Shown here in pieces: positions 9,226 to 16,321 of a stretch of 64,000 nt of DNA. This DNA is from Acidobacteriota bacterium (GTDB lineage: Bacteria > Acidobacteriota > Terriglobia > Terriglobales > Acidobacteriaceae), in contig JAFDVW010000001.1 in assembly GCA_018268755.1 (NCBI GenBank), positions 62,001-126,000 of the forward strand, written 5' to 3'. The first letter of the stretch is position 1, and each line of letters starts with the position of its first letter. Position numbers and translations under genes: made by a program. The notes beneath the pieces were generated by a model. That model had not been told where the DNA came from. It worked only from the letters and a program-made list of their open reading frames with translations, and did no database searches.

Positions 9226-10070
9226 GGCGGGTGGCGCACCCTTCGTCCCGAGTATAGACCTCTGGATCAAGGTACGAAGGGTGCCCTACCCTTTCGCGTT
9301 CTTTGCGAAAGGGTGGGCTTTTCCACGTTCACCTATGCCGCCGTTCGTATCTTTAACTCTGCCGGTCCCCATTCGTTGATCTTCACCGGGACGGTCTCTC
9401 CCGATGCATACCACCGGAACGTGCTCCACGCCCACTGCTCCGGCTCCAGGACAAGTCTCCGTTTCACTGGATTGCGGTGCATGTAGCGTAGTTTCTCCAC
9501 TCGCTTACGCTCCGTCCACACATTGAAATCATAAAAGCGCCGCTGCCACACATGCTCGGGACCCTCCGCCCATAACTCGGACTGCTGCGGCCCGCGCCGT
9601 TGCCGCAGTTGTTGCAGAACTTGCCGCGCGAAGCGTTGTTTCAACACTTGCATGACCGTGGAGGGGGTACCCGTCTCGGGCTCTCCGATCAGCAGATGCA
9701 CGTGCTCGGGCATTACCACGTAGGCGACCACCACAAAACGATAGCGCTGACGGACCTCTTCCAGCACTTTGAGAAAGCAGTCACGACGACGTGCGTTGCC
9801 CAGCCACGGCTGGCGGCGATAACAACTGCAAGTGATGAAATGCAGGTGGTCGCTGCCATAGTAGCGCTGCAGACGGTACGTCATGGGAGAACTCTAGGCC
9901 GGAACGATGCAGGGCGGTAGTGCGAAGCATAGAGAATTTTCTATCGGTTCAGGAATGGGAAGGCATCTCCACCGGGCCCACCCTTTCGCACAAAACGCGA
10001 AAGAGTTGGGCACCCCTCAAGATTTAGATTTATGGATGTGGAAGAAAGTTCAAAGGCTGCGCCACCCGTC
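9226..10070. mobile_element. RAYT-carrying element with REP-like inverted ends
   Basis: An approximately 845-base unit bounded by GGCGGGTGGCGCA (9226-9238) and its inverse TGCGCCACCCG (10058-10068). It contains a complete RAYT transposase gene on the minus strand. The left end holds a strong hairpin (ACCCTTTCGC 9288-9297 with GCGAAAGGGT 9305-9314); the right end holds another palindrome near 9985-10015. The last 200 bases (9869-10068) recur almost unchanged at 10591-10790 and the left 140 bases recur at 10424-10567. Neighbouring units have the same kind of ends, so this appears to be the full-length member of a local family. No target duplication was seen, as expected for IS200/IS605-like chemistry. 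Confidence 0.7.
9333..9884 (-). CDS. REP-associated tyrosine transposase (RAYT), copy 1
   Basis: A 183-residue Y1-type HUH endonuclease of the RAYT branch of IS200/IS605 transposases, which nicks and joins single-stranded DNA at REP palindromes. The HUH motif is HVH (residues 61-63) in VVMPEHVHLL. The catalytic tyrosine is probably Tyr134 in LRYMHRNPVKR, the signature RAYT helix. The N terminus RYYGSDHLHFITCSCYRRQPWL is also typical. Length is normal for the family and there is no frameshift. It lies inside an element with REP-like ends. A second RAYT at 14214 shares most motifs but differs in the middle, so the two are related and not a recent duplication. It looks intact and potentially active. 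Confidence 0.92.
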   Translation of the reverse strand: MTYRLQRYYGSDHLHFITCSCYRRQPWLGNARRRDCFLKVLEEVRQRYRFVVVAYVVMPEHVHLLIGEPETGTPSTVMQVLKQRFARQVLQQLRQRRGPQQSELWAEGPEHVWQRRFYDFNVWTERKRVEKLRYMHRNPVKRRLVLEPEQWAWSTFRWYASGETVPVKINEWGPAELKIRTAA

Positions 10071-10092
10071 ACCCGGCATCGGTACTCCGCTG

Positions 10093-10350
10093 TCATTTAT
10101 TTCGCCTGCTGTAAGCCGCTACCCAGTAATAAAGGAATATGGCCTCGCAAATAGCAGCAATCAAGACAAGGATAATGCTCGGCCAGAGATTCTTCTGGAT
10201 GATCAAGTCTAAGGCGCACAGCAAGAGAAAGAAGAAAGCAATCAGCCAATTCAAGACCGCCGCAGCCAGAGTTTGTGTACGAAAAAATAGACATCCAAGA
10301 ACAAAGGAACTAATGGACACCAGAATCGCTGGCAAGACTGGAAATTCCAC
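10093..10350 (-). CDS. Small three-helix membrane protein (unknown)
   Basis: An 85-residue hydrophobic protein with three predicted membrane segments (about residues 5-22, 28-48 and 55-75) and a basic tail, AYSRRNK. I recognise no family. The start is a GTG preceded by GGGAGG five bases upstream, a strong ribosome site that argues this is a real gene. It lies alone between the full RAYT element (9226-10070) and its deletion derivative (10424-10792), as if it were cargo. It looks poorer in GC than the core genome. The size and topology would suit an immunity or phage-defence accessory protein, but nothing in the sequence proves this. Confidence 0.6.
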   Translation of the reverse strand: MEFPVLPAILVSISSFVLGCLFFRTQTLAAAVLNWLIAFFFLLLCALDLIIQKNLWPSIILVLIAAICEAIFLYYWVAAYSRRNK

Positions 10351-10423
10351 GGAGTCCTCCCAAACTCTCTGCGCCTGCCTCGTCTGCTGTGTTAAAAGTC
10401 AGGGTGATTAGCGGGCGTTGTAG

Positions 10424-10792
10424 GGCGGGTGGCGCACCCTTCGCCCCGAGTATAGACCTCTGGATCAAGGAGTGGGGGTGCCCTACCCTTTCGCGTTCTT
10501 TGCGAAAGGGTGGGCCTCGCCAAGTTCACTTAGGCCGCTGTTCATATCTTTTAACTCCGCCGCTTACCACTCCACTGCTATAGTAACGGTGCAGACGGTA
10601 CGTCATGGGAGAACTCTAGGCCGGAACGATGCAGGGCGGTAGTGCGAAGCATAGAGAATTTTCTATCGGTTCAGGAATGGGAAGGCATCTCCACCGGGCC
10701 CACCCTTTCGCACAAAACGCGAAAGAGTTGGGCACCCCTCAAGATTTAGATTTATGCATGTGGAAGAAAGTTCAAAGGCTGCGCCACCCGCC
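10424..10792. mobile_element. Internally deleted derivative of the RAYT element
   Basis: A 369-base unit with perfect 13-base inverted ends (GGCGGGTGGCGCA at 10424, TGCGCCACCCGCC ending 10792). Its left 144 bases match the left end of the element at 9226 and its right 200 bases (10591-10790) match 9869-10068 with only one difference seen. The middle, corresponding to about 480 bases of the transposase gene, is missing, so the first codons of the RAYT are joined nearly directly to its last codons. This is the structure expected of a non-autonomous, MITE-like derivative mobilised in trans. Confidence 0.75.
10526..10606 (-). pseudogene. Collapsed RAYT remnant
   Basis: Inside the 10424-10792 unit the frame begins MTYRLHRYY, matching the RAYT start at 9884 (MTYRLQRYY). 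After a short scar it runs into degenerate sequence matching the RAYT 3' end, stopping after 26 codons. HUH motif and catalytic tyrosine are both absent. It is a deletion scar, not a functional gene. Confidence 0.7.
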
Positions 10793-10829
10793 CGGTAGAG
10801 GTGCCCTTGGATACCCCGGAGATTCCAGA

Positions 10830-11294
10830 ATGAACCCTCTCGAAATAGTGATCTTGGACGCTAATCAGAAAACGCTCGACGAGTTAGCAACAAAGTGTAA
10901 GCCACTTGGTGCTATCACGGTGCAGAAGGTAGATCGGGTACTCTACACACGTCCCCCGAAGGGAATGGATGCGCTTTTCTTGGTACTACCAGCGGCAGAG
11001 AAGTGGGGTGCCAAACCTCTTCCTGGAAAAGCTCAAGTCTTGAAGACTTCCCCAGAGGATCAACGCGACGGAATGCCGCCCTATGTGGTAACCGGTGTGG
11101 TACTCCGCCCTGGCGATCCGAGAGGCCCCCTTCCTGAAACGAAGATGCTCATAACTACGGCTCTAGACGCTGTTCGCGAGTTCAATGTTTCCCATAACGG
11201 CAAAGGAATACACAAGCTGGGCTTCTGGGCAGTGAATCTGCTTAACGGGGTGACTCCCCAGCAGCTAGCGACAGTGTTTGCTGAGGTTCTTTGA
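10830..11294 (+). CDS. Hypothetical protein, 154 aa
   Basis: A soluble 154-residue protein beginning MNPLEIVILDANQ. I do not recognise a family. It has alternating beta/alpha character, with a C-terminal helix (TPQQLATVFAEVL) and a conserved-looking core GVVLRPGDPRGPLPETKMLI. No signal peptide or membrane segment is present. The ATG at 10830 is chosen because GGAG lies about ten bases upstream and because a longer frame would run through the repeat element at 10424-10792. The gene ends 15 bases before another inverted-repeat element (11310). It is thus a single cargo gene between two elements. A macrodomain-like or immunity role is possible but unsupported. Confidence 0.6.
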   Translation: MNPLEIVILDANQKTLDELATKCKPLGAITVQKVDRVLYTRPPKGMDALFLVLPAAEKWGAKPLPGKAQVLKTSPEDQRDGMPPYVVTGVVLRPGDPRGPLPETKMLITTALDAVREFNVSHNGKGIHKLGFWAVNLLNGVTPQQLATVFAEVL

Positions 11295-11309
11295 ACGGCA
11301 AAAATCTCG

Positions 11310-11572
11310 GGCGGGTGGCCCACATCTCTGGCCCGAGCATGAAGTCCATTATCCGGACCCAATCCTCTACAACGGGGGTGCCCCATTTCTCGCGTTCTTT
11401 GCGAGAAGTGGGACTTACACATGGGCACAATTGTGGAATCCATCGGAGCAAGACTCGTTACTTCGAGCAAGATCCCACGTTTGCCAAAAGCAGGCAAACG
11501 TGGGCCACCCCTAGATGGTTATTGTATGCTCCTCTTGCGAAGCTACCCCGGGGAAGATGTGGGCCACCCGCC
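11310..11572. mobile_element. 263-bp MITE-like REP element, copy A
   Basis: A 263-base unit with perfect 18-base terminal inverted repeats, GGCGGGTGGCCCACATCT (11310-11327) and its reverse complement (11555-11572). Two further palindromes lie inside (TTCTCGC...GCGAGAA near 11387-11408 and CCCACGTTTGCC...GGCAAACGTGGG near 11474-11505). A second copy of the same length lies at 12377-12639 at about 90 percent identity by eye with no indel. It encodes no transposase. The GGCGGGTGG ends match those of the RAYT-bearing units, so mobilisation by a RAYT is likely. Confidence 0.8.
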
Positions 11573-11800
11573 CGGGACCCACGTACAATAGAGAACTACA
11601 GAAGCAAATCGGGGCTGCCGGACGAGAACAGCGGACAATTCCTCAGTACGGGCACCTTGAGGGACACGACAGGCGTGGAAGAGAACTTGGCCGCTCCGCT
11701 AGATGGCAATCCGGGCGGAATGGTTGAGCTGAAGATTCCGAACCCCGACATGCAGATCGATATAGAGGATCCTATGATCTTTATCGATCTTCCTTTCTAG
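11573..11800 (+). pseudogene. 5'-truncated frame, possible toxin C-terminal tip
   Basis: Directly after element copy A a frame without its own start runs for 75 codons (TIENYRSKSGLPDENSGQFL and onwards, ending IFIDLPF). The residues after the element look like real protein sequence, with LSTGTLRD and NPGGMVELKIP, while the frame inside the element is nonsense. The stop codon overlaps the AGGAG ribosome site of the next gene, so the two were translationally coupled. A lone C-terminal end followed by a small coupled gene is the layout of displaced Rhs or contact-dependent toxin tips with immunity genes. The toxin family is not identified, so this is inference from layout. Confidence 0.4.
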
Positions 11801-11811
11801 GAGCGTTTTCG

Positions 11812-12180
11812 ATGGAGCCGCCCGACTTCTATCTGGCATCCACGGAGAGCTTTATTCTGGCAGCCCCTAGGCGCTGCTGGCGATTGAAACGACTGGGAAC
11901 CGCTAAGCGCAATGATCTCTTGCTGGCGAGAATCGCCCCTCCTTTGCCAGCCATAAGCGACGTGGTATCGGGAGCCGATATGAGCCTCATCATTCTCGCC
12001 ACACGATACGTGGGGAGTTCGCTTTTCCCGATCAATAGGTGGCCAATGGACGTGCATGTTGCGGTGCCCCTAGTCGGCGATCCACAGCGTCGCGAGACGC
12101 TTAGAGCAGACGAATTTAAGTCGATGGCATGGGCAGAGCTTTATCGCACCGAAGAAGATGCTCAGCGTAAGGGGATGTAG
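11812..12180 (+). CDS. Small unknown protein, candidate immunity protein 1
   Basis: A 122-residue protein without signal peptide or membrane segment, beginning MEPPDFYLASTES. Hydrophobic stretches such as ADMSLIILATRYVG suggest a compact fold. I do not recognise a family. Its AGGAG ribosome site overlaps the stop codon of the truncated toxin-like frame before it, and the next gene starts one base after its own stop. These three frames form a tight operon bounded by two copies of the same 263-base element. That layout supports, but does not prove, an immunity function. Confidence 0.55.
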   Translation: MEPPDFYLASTESFILAAPRRCWRLKRLGTAKRNDLLLARIAPPLPAISDVVSGADMSLIILATRYVGSSLFPINRWPMDVHVAVPLVGDPQRRETLRADEFKSMAWAELYRTEEDAQRKGM

Positions 12181-12181
12181 C

Positions 12182-12409
12182 ATGTCGGAGGACAGTACAA
12201 GGCTGGCGAAGCCAATGGATGTGTTCCGCGTTCGGCGGGTCAGGTACCTAGGCGAGCAGGACGGACCAGCAGAGCGCGAGTTCAAGGGGCAGTTGAGAAT
12301 GTTGTTGAGGCGCAAGTCACAAATCTACCGTGCGTACTTAGCCCGAGTAAACTACGGCCAAACGGATCGTGAAGCTGGCGGGTGGCCCACATCTCTGGCC
12401 CGAGCATGA
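12182..12409 (+). pseudogene. Gene truncated by repeat element (SseB-C-like?)
   Basis: The frame starts with ATG at 12182 behind AAGGGG and encodes MSEDSTRLAKPMDVFRVRRV followed by a basic helical stretch with SQIYRAYLARVNYGQ. At 12377 the coding sequence runs straight into element copy B, so the last ten codons are element sequence (GGWPTSLARA) and the protein stops at 75 residues. The AYLARVNYG region recalls the C-terminal domain of SseB-like proteins, which often occur next to Rhs toxins, but this is a weak impression. The gene is the third of the small operon behind the toxin-like tip and is almost certainly broken. Confidence 0.45.
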
Positions 12410-12639
12410 AGTCCATTATCCAGACCCAATCCTCTACAACGGGGGTGCCCCATTTCTCGCGTTCTTTGCGAGAAGTGGGGCTTATGCATGAGCACAACAT
12501 TACAATCCATCGGAGTAATATCCGTTACTTCGAGTAAGGTCCCACGTTTGCCAAGAGCAGGCAAACATGGGGCACCCCAGGATGGTTGTTGTATGCTCCT
12601 CTCGCAAAGCGACCCCGGGGAAGATGTGGGCCACCCGCC
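12377..12639. mobile_element. 263-bp MITE-like REP element, copy B
   Basis: This is the second copy of the 263-base element, with the same perfect 18-base inverted ends (12377-12394 and 12622-12639) and the same two internal palindromes. The offset to copy A is a constant 1067 bases, so no insertion or deletion separates them. Its left end interrupts the 12182 gene and its right end abuts a 5'-truncated frame. No direct repeat of the target site is visible. Confidence 0.8.
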
Positions 12640-12641
12640 CA

Positions 12642-13214
12642 AGACAATACTCGATGGACGCGGATCAATCCAACCAAAATCGGCATGCTATGGCGAATCA
12701 AGGACAGTCGTCTGAGGCAGCACTTGGCGGAATGTGGGATTATGTCCGAGATCAGATGAATACGGCCACTCAGAATTCGGGTTCTGGAGGTGCACTTAAC
12801 AGCACAGGGCTAGATGCCCTTGGAGATGCAATCCACACGCTTGAAGACTACACATCCCCAATGCATACAGACCATGCTTTTATGCCAATGGTTTGGAGTG
12901 GCGGTTATTGGCCTCCATCGGGGTGGGGGCCGGGACTCGTTCACGTGCTTGGAGAGGATTCTCCAGACCGAGATTGGTCGAGAATCGGTTTTGCCGTTCG
13001 TCTCACGATGGCCGCGTATTTGCAGTCTGGAGCGGGATGTGAGTCAGGTAAGAGGTGCCTGACTGCCGACAATTTCGAATACGAGTTTCAACGGAATATG
13101 ACCAATTATGTCAGCAACTTCTACGCAACGCACAACGCTGGCAAAAATAGCCATATCGAAGAAGACGCTGCAAGGCTATGTGCGTTAGGTAACCCTGCTG
13201 CGTGCGACCACTAA
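12642..13214 (+). pseudogene. 5'-truncated Rhs/phospholipase-C-like C-terminal domain
   Basis: After element copy B a frame of 190 residues runs without its own ribosome site. It contains SNQNRHAM and then LGDAIHTLEDYTSPMHTDHA, which resembles the His/Asp/His zinc-binding helix of phospholipase-C-like domains found at the ends of Rhs proteins (compare the family pattern LGxALHxxxDxxxPxH). Two cysteines late in the chain (CESGKRC) may form a disulphide. The N-terminal part expected of such a protein is missing, so this is a severed C-terminal tip. The stop codon TAA overlaps the AAGGA site of the next gene, the same coupling as in the 11573-12180 pair. Confidence 0.5.
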
Positions 13215-13225
13215 GGAACAGACCG

Positions 13226-13576
13226 ATGAAGAAAAGAATCCACGTTCGTTTTGTGCTACAGGCAATCGCGATATCGGCTGTTCTCAATTTGTGCTTAGTT
13301 CTGAGCGAATTCGCGGGCGTACAAAATGGAGATCGTAGCTTCTTCGTGCGGATAGCGGATGCAATTGCTGCTCCGCCTGGGGTTATTGCAAATCTGTTTT
13401 TAGCGCCAAGGCAGCATACCGTTCATGCATTCGTTCTTGCAGCAGCCGAGTCGTTGGTGTGTTCCTTCGTGTTCTATGTCCTTTTTATCTGGGCTGTGCG
13501 GGAGATTTTGAATTTATGGATCGTGCGCCGGAATCAGAGGGCAGATGGGCCGCCCTTGAGTTCGGCACAGCGGTAA
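13226..13576 (+). CDS. Small membrane protein, candidate immunity protein 2
   Basis: A 116-residue protein with two strong membrane segments (about residues 8-30 and 72-95) and a basic, polar C terminus. No family is recognised. The ATG at 13226 is used because AAGGA lies about seven bases upstream and overlaps the stop of the preceding truncated frame. A longer start at 13202 would overlap that frame more deeply. Coupling to a phospholipase-like tip makes a membrane-located immunity protein plausible, but a simple accessory membrane protein is equally possible. It looks poorer in GC than the core genes. Confidence 0.55.
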   Translation: MKKRIHVRFVLQAIAISAVLNLCLVLSEFAGVQNGDRSFFVRIADAIAAPPGVIANLFLAPRQHTVHAFVLAAAESLVCSFVFYVLFIWAVREILNLWIVRRNQRADGPPLSSAQR

Positions 13577-13967
13577 GGGTTGAGAAGTAGAGCCAGCGAG
13601 CCGTCCCGTTGGGGCGGTTTGCTGGCGTCCGGGGCTTCCATCGGCAGCATCGACAGAGCCGTCATCCCAACCATGCCTTCGGCATGGGCAAGGTAGGGAC
13701 ACGTCACCCCGGGCGGGTTGCTGCGAGGTTGCTGAAGGTTACCGGGGCGGGAACCATCAGAAAACAGGCGGCTAAGAGGAAAAAACTCGAGAATCGGGTT
13801 ACTCTGATAGGAACCTGCGGTTGCTGAAGGGGTAACCCGATGTCCCCCTGCCCTTTAGCAAGAAAACGGCCATGCACGGCCCGTTGCCCGGCACGTTGCG
13901 GCGCGCTGGCGTTGTGCGGCCCGAATCGCGGTCCCCATCCCAAAGACAATCTGATAGGCGGTGATCG
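13577..13967. other. Gap with hairpins, possible mobilisation (oriT-like) region
   Basis: No gene is seen in these 391 bases. A hairpin pairs GCCAGCGAGCCGTCCC with GGGCGGTTTGCTGGC near 13592-13626 and could end transcription of the 13226 gene. A second inverted repeat pairs CGGGTTAC (13795-13802) with GTAACCCG (13832-13839). The short motif GGTTGCTGAAGG occurs twice, close to 13728 and 13818. Lying just before the start of a possible mobilisation gene, this could be a relic transfer origin. This is inference only. Confidence 0.3.
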
Positions 13968-14141
13968 ATGAAGGCATCGCTGCGCACGAAATCCATCGGC
14001 ACGAAGGTGAGCGAGGAGGAGTTCGCGGCGCTCGACGCAACAGGCGGGTGGGCCACTTCTCCCGCCAGAATCCGTAAAAACTCCCATTGGGGGTGCCCCA
14101 TTTCTCGCGTTCTTTGCGAGAAGTGGGGTCTTATCGAATAA
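13968..14141 (+). pseudogene. N-terminal fragment of a MobC/ribbon-helix-helix-like gene
   Basis: The frame opens with ATG behind GGCGG and encodes LRTKSIGTKVSEEEFAALDA, a start typical of ribbon-helix-helix DNA-binding proteins, including MobC-type relaxosome accessory proteins. After 25 codons it enters the GGCGGGTGG end of the RAYT2 element at 14043 and reads element sequence to a stop at 14141. The gene is therefore cut by the element. It suggests that part of this island came from a mobilisable element. The precise family is uncertain because so little remains. Confidence 0.4.
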
Positions 14142-14897
14142 CTCGATGATCCTCAGCTTAACGATGTTCGTTCGTCACAGACAAGTCCGTACCGTGCAAT
14201 CTAGCCTTTCCCCGTGCCGCGCAATCTAGTCCGCTACTATGGTTCGGGCGACCTGCACTTCCTAACCTGCAGTTGCTATCAGCGTCAGCCCTGGCTGGGG
14301 TCCGCCCGCCGCCGTGACTTATTCCTTATAGTGCTGGAAGAGGTCCGGCAGCGCTATGGTTTTGTTGTACTCGGGTATGTGGTTATGCCCCAGCATTTTC
14401 ATTTACTCGTCAGCGAGCCGCAACGCGGCAATCCTTCGACTGTTATGCAGGCCCTCAAACTCGGGTTTGCCCGGCGCGTACTACTGCCTCTGCATCCTGC
14501 GCAACCCATGCTGTGGGAAACGTCCTTTCCGCGCCATGTCTGGCAGCGACGCTTCTACGATTTCAACGTCTGGAGCGAACGTAAGCGTATCGAAAAGCTC
14601 CGCTATATGCACCGGAATCCGGTCAAGCGCGGACTGGTGGCAGCACCGGAGCACTGGCGCTGGAGCAGTTTCCGCGCCTATGCTTTGGGGGAAATCGGGA
14701 CCGTCAGAATCCTGGACTGCAGAGTCTTAAAAATGCGTTTCTGCGGGAACGAGATACCTTGAGCATAGGATGGCGATTTTCAGACCCACTTCTCGCGCAC
14801 AGAACGCGCGAGAAACGGGGCACCCGCAAGGATCGCGCGCCATTTGCTTGGAAATCTCCCACTCAAGCCAAAACCGGGCTTGAGTGGGCCACCCCCC
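14043..14897. mobile_element. Second RAYT-carrying element
   Basis: An approximately 855-base unit that begins GGCGGGTGGGCCACTTCTC at 14043 and ends GAGTGGGCCACCC near 14882-14894. These ends are near-perfect inverted repeats of the local consensus. The left flank holds the TTCTCGC...GCGAGAA hairpin (14101-14123) also present in the 263-base elements. The right flank holds CTTCTCGCGC...GCGCGAGAA and CCCACTCAAGCC...GGCTTGAGTGGG hairpins. A RAYT gene lies between. The left end truncates a MobC-like gene. Confidence 0.65.
14214..14762 (+). CDS. REP-associated tyrosine transposase (RAYT), copy 2
   Basis: A 182-residue RAYT of the Y1 HUH family. The HUH motif is HFH (residues 61-63, PQHFHLL) and the catalytic tyrosine is probably Tyr131 in LRYMHRNPVKRG. 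The N terminus RYYGSGDLHFLTCSCYQRQP matches copy 1 closely, while the segment at residues 84-108 and the C terminus differ. The start is a GTG with no clear ribosome site; no better in-frame start before the conserved region was seen. It is intact over all family motifs. It probably acts on the shared palindromes of the island, including elements without their own transposase. Confidence 0.9.
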   Translation: MPRNLVRYYGSGDLHFLTCSCYQRQPWLGSARRRDLFLIVLEEVRQRYGFVVLGYVVMPQHFHLLVSEPQRGNPSTVMQALKLGFARRVLLPLHPAQPMLWETSFPRHVWQRRFYDFNVWSERKRIEKLRYMHRNPVKRGLVAAPEHWRWSSFRAYALGEIGTVRILDCRVLKMRFCGNEIP

Positions 14898-15043
14898 AAA
14901 TTTGATCCCTTCCCCGTTAAGTTGCATCGCTCCCAGCTTTGCAGCAGACTCTACAGAGTGGGGTATTTCCTGTTGGGAAGCGATCCTTCCTGGCCGGTCG
15001 ATCTGGTCACACAAAACCCATATTCCGTTGTACAAGGGCTCGA

Positions 15044-16261
15044 ATGAATTCGTGGAAGTTTCCCCCGGCCTCGGTTGCGTTGCTCCTGTCTGCACTTCTA
15101 GTCCTTTCGGCATGTGGGTCCGGGTCTTCCCCGGCGGGGCCCACGCCGCCACCTCCGCGGCCGGTCATCGGAGTCACGCAATCGGCAGCGATTGCCACCT
15201 TCGACTCGCCTTTCGCCCTGGCGTTCCTGCCCGACGGCCGCATGCTGGTCACCCAGCGCAGCACCAGCTATGCCATTGCTGATGGCATGTCGCTGGTCAC
15301 GCAGACCGGAGTGGTGACCAAGGTCGATGGCGTGCCGGCGAGCATCGGCGTACTGGACGTCAAAATAGCGCCCGATTACGCCACTTCGGGCATGATCTAT
15401 TTCACCTATATGGTGGAGGACACTGCGGTGGACCGCGTGGGGCGCGGCGCTGACGACCCCACACTGTTCCCCCAGCGGGTGGAGGCGGCGCGCGGCAAGT
15501 TGACCATCGTAGGCGATCAGGTAACCTTGTCGGATGTGCAGGTCCTCTTCCGCCAGAATCCCGCGATCGTCTCCCTGCCAGGGTCGGGAGAGCCGGGCGG
15601 CCGCATGACCTTTTCTCCTAACGGCCAGGACCTCTACATTTCGTCGGGCGACCGGCAGGAACTCGACGCGAACTTTCTGTTCAGCCTGACGAACAATATC
15701 GGCAAGATCATCCGCATTCATCCGGACGGCACGATCCCGGCCGACAATCCCTTCGTCAGTACCGCCGGAGCCTTGCCGGAAATCTACACGATTGGACATC
15801 GCAATCCCTATGGCCTGACCTTCGCGCCCGATGGTGCGCTGTGGGAATCGGAAATGGGGCCCAAGGGGGGAGATGAACTCAATGTCATCAGGCCGGGCCG
15901 GAATTACGGCTGGCCCGCAGTGTCCTATGGCAACAATTATGATGACTCGCCCATTCCCAAGCCGGCCCCGGGCGACGGCTACGAACCGGCCAGGTTGTGG
16001 TGGACGCCGGTGATCGCCGCGGCCGGGATGATCTTCTATTCAGGAGACGTGTTCGGGGACTGGAAAGGCGACATTATTCTGACCGGGCTGCAATCCCAGG
16101 GGCTGGTGCGGGTGCGCATCGCCAATGGCACGCCCGTGGAGCGCCAGCGCGTCAGCCTGGGCGCACGCACCCGCGATGTAGCGCAAGCACCTGATGGCTC
16201 GCTCTGGATCATTACCGATGGGCCGGCGGGCCAGTTGCACAAGCTGACTCCGGTCTTCTGA
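15044..16261 (+). CDS. PQQ-dependent sugar dehydrogenase-like lipoprotein
   Basis: A 405-residue lipoprotein with a six-bladed beta-propeller of the soluble glucose/sorbosone dehydrogenase family, which oxidises sugars with PQQ in the periplasm. The lipobox is LSAC (LVLSACGSG), followed by a Pro-rich linker. Family motifs include FDSPFALAFLPDGRMLVTQR near the start, then FLFSLTNNIGKIIRIHPDG, IYTIGHRNPYGLTFAPDG, WESEMGPKGGDELNVIRPGRNYGWP and the last blade DVAQAPDGSLWIITD. The ATG at 15044 directly precedes the signal peptide and has AAGGGC upstream. The gene lies just right of the island and is monocistronic. The actual substrate is not deducible, and many acidobacterial homologues remain untested. 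Confidence 0.88.
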   Translation: MNSWKFPPASVALLLSALLVLSACGSGSSPAGPTPPPPRPVIGVTQSAAIATFDSPFALAFLPDGRMLVTQRSTSYAIADGMSLVTQTGVVTKVDGVPASIGVLDVKIAPDYATSGMIYFTYMVEDTAVDRVGRGADDPTLFPQRVEAARGKLTIVGDQVTLSDVQVLFRQNPAIVSLPGSGEPGGRMTFSPNGQDLYISSGDRQELDANFLFSLTNNIGKIIRIHPDGTIPADNPFVSTAGALPEIYTIGHRNPYGLTFAPDGALWESEMGPKGGDELNVIRPGRNYGWPAVSYGNNYDDSPIPKPAPGDGYEPARLWWTPVIAAAGMIFYSGDVFGDWKGDIILTGLQSQGLVRVRIANGTPVERQRVSLGARTRDVAQAPDGSLWIITDGPAGQLHKLTPVF

Positions 16262-16321
16262 TCGGGATGAGTAAGGAATATTGACTGACTATGGGCCACC
16301 TGCTTCGTCACGATTCTAAAC

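Noticed and set aside
9907..10212. 101-codon frame beginning MQGGSAKHRE, repeated at 10629
   Set aside because: It lies in the duplicated right end of the RAYT element and is conserved only because the DNA is repeated; no ribosome site.
9226..14897. CRISPR array
   Set aside because: The repeats are long, inverted-end elements of 263 to 855 bases separated by genes, not short regularly spaced direct repeats.
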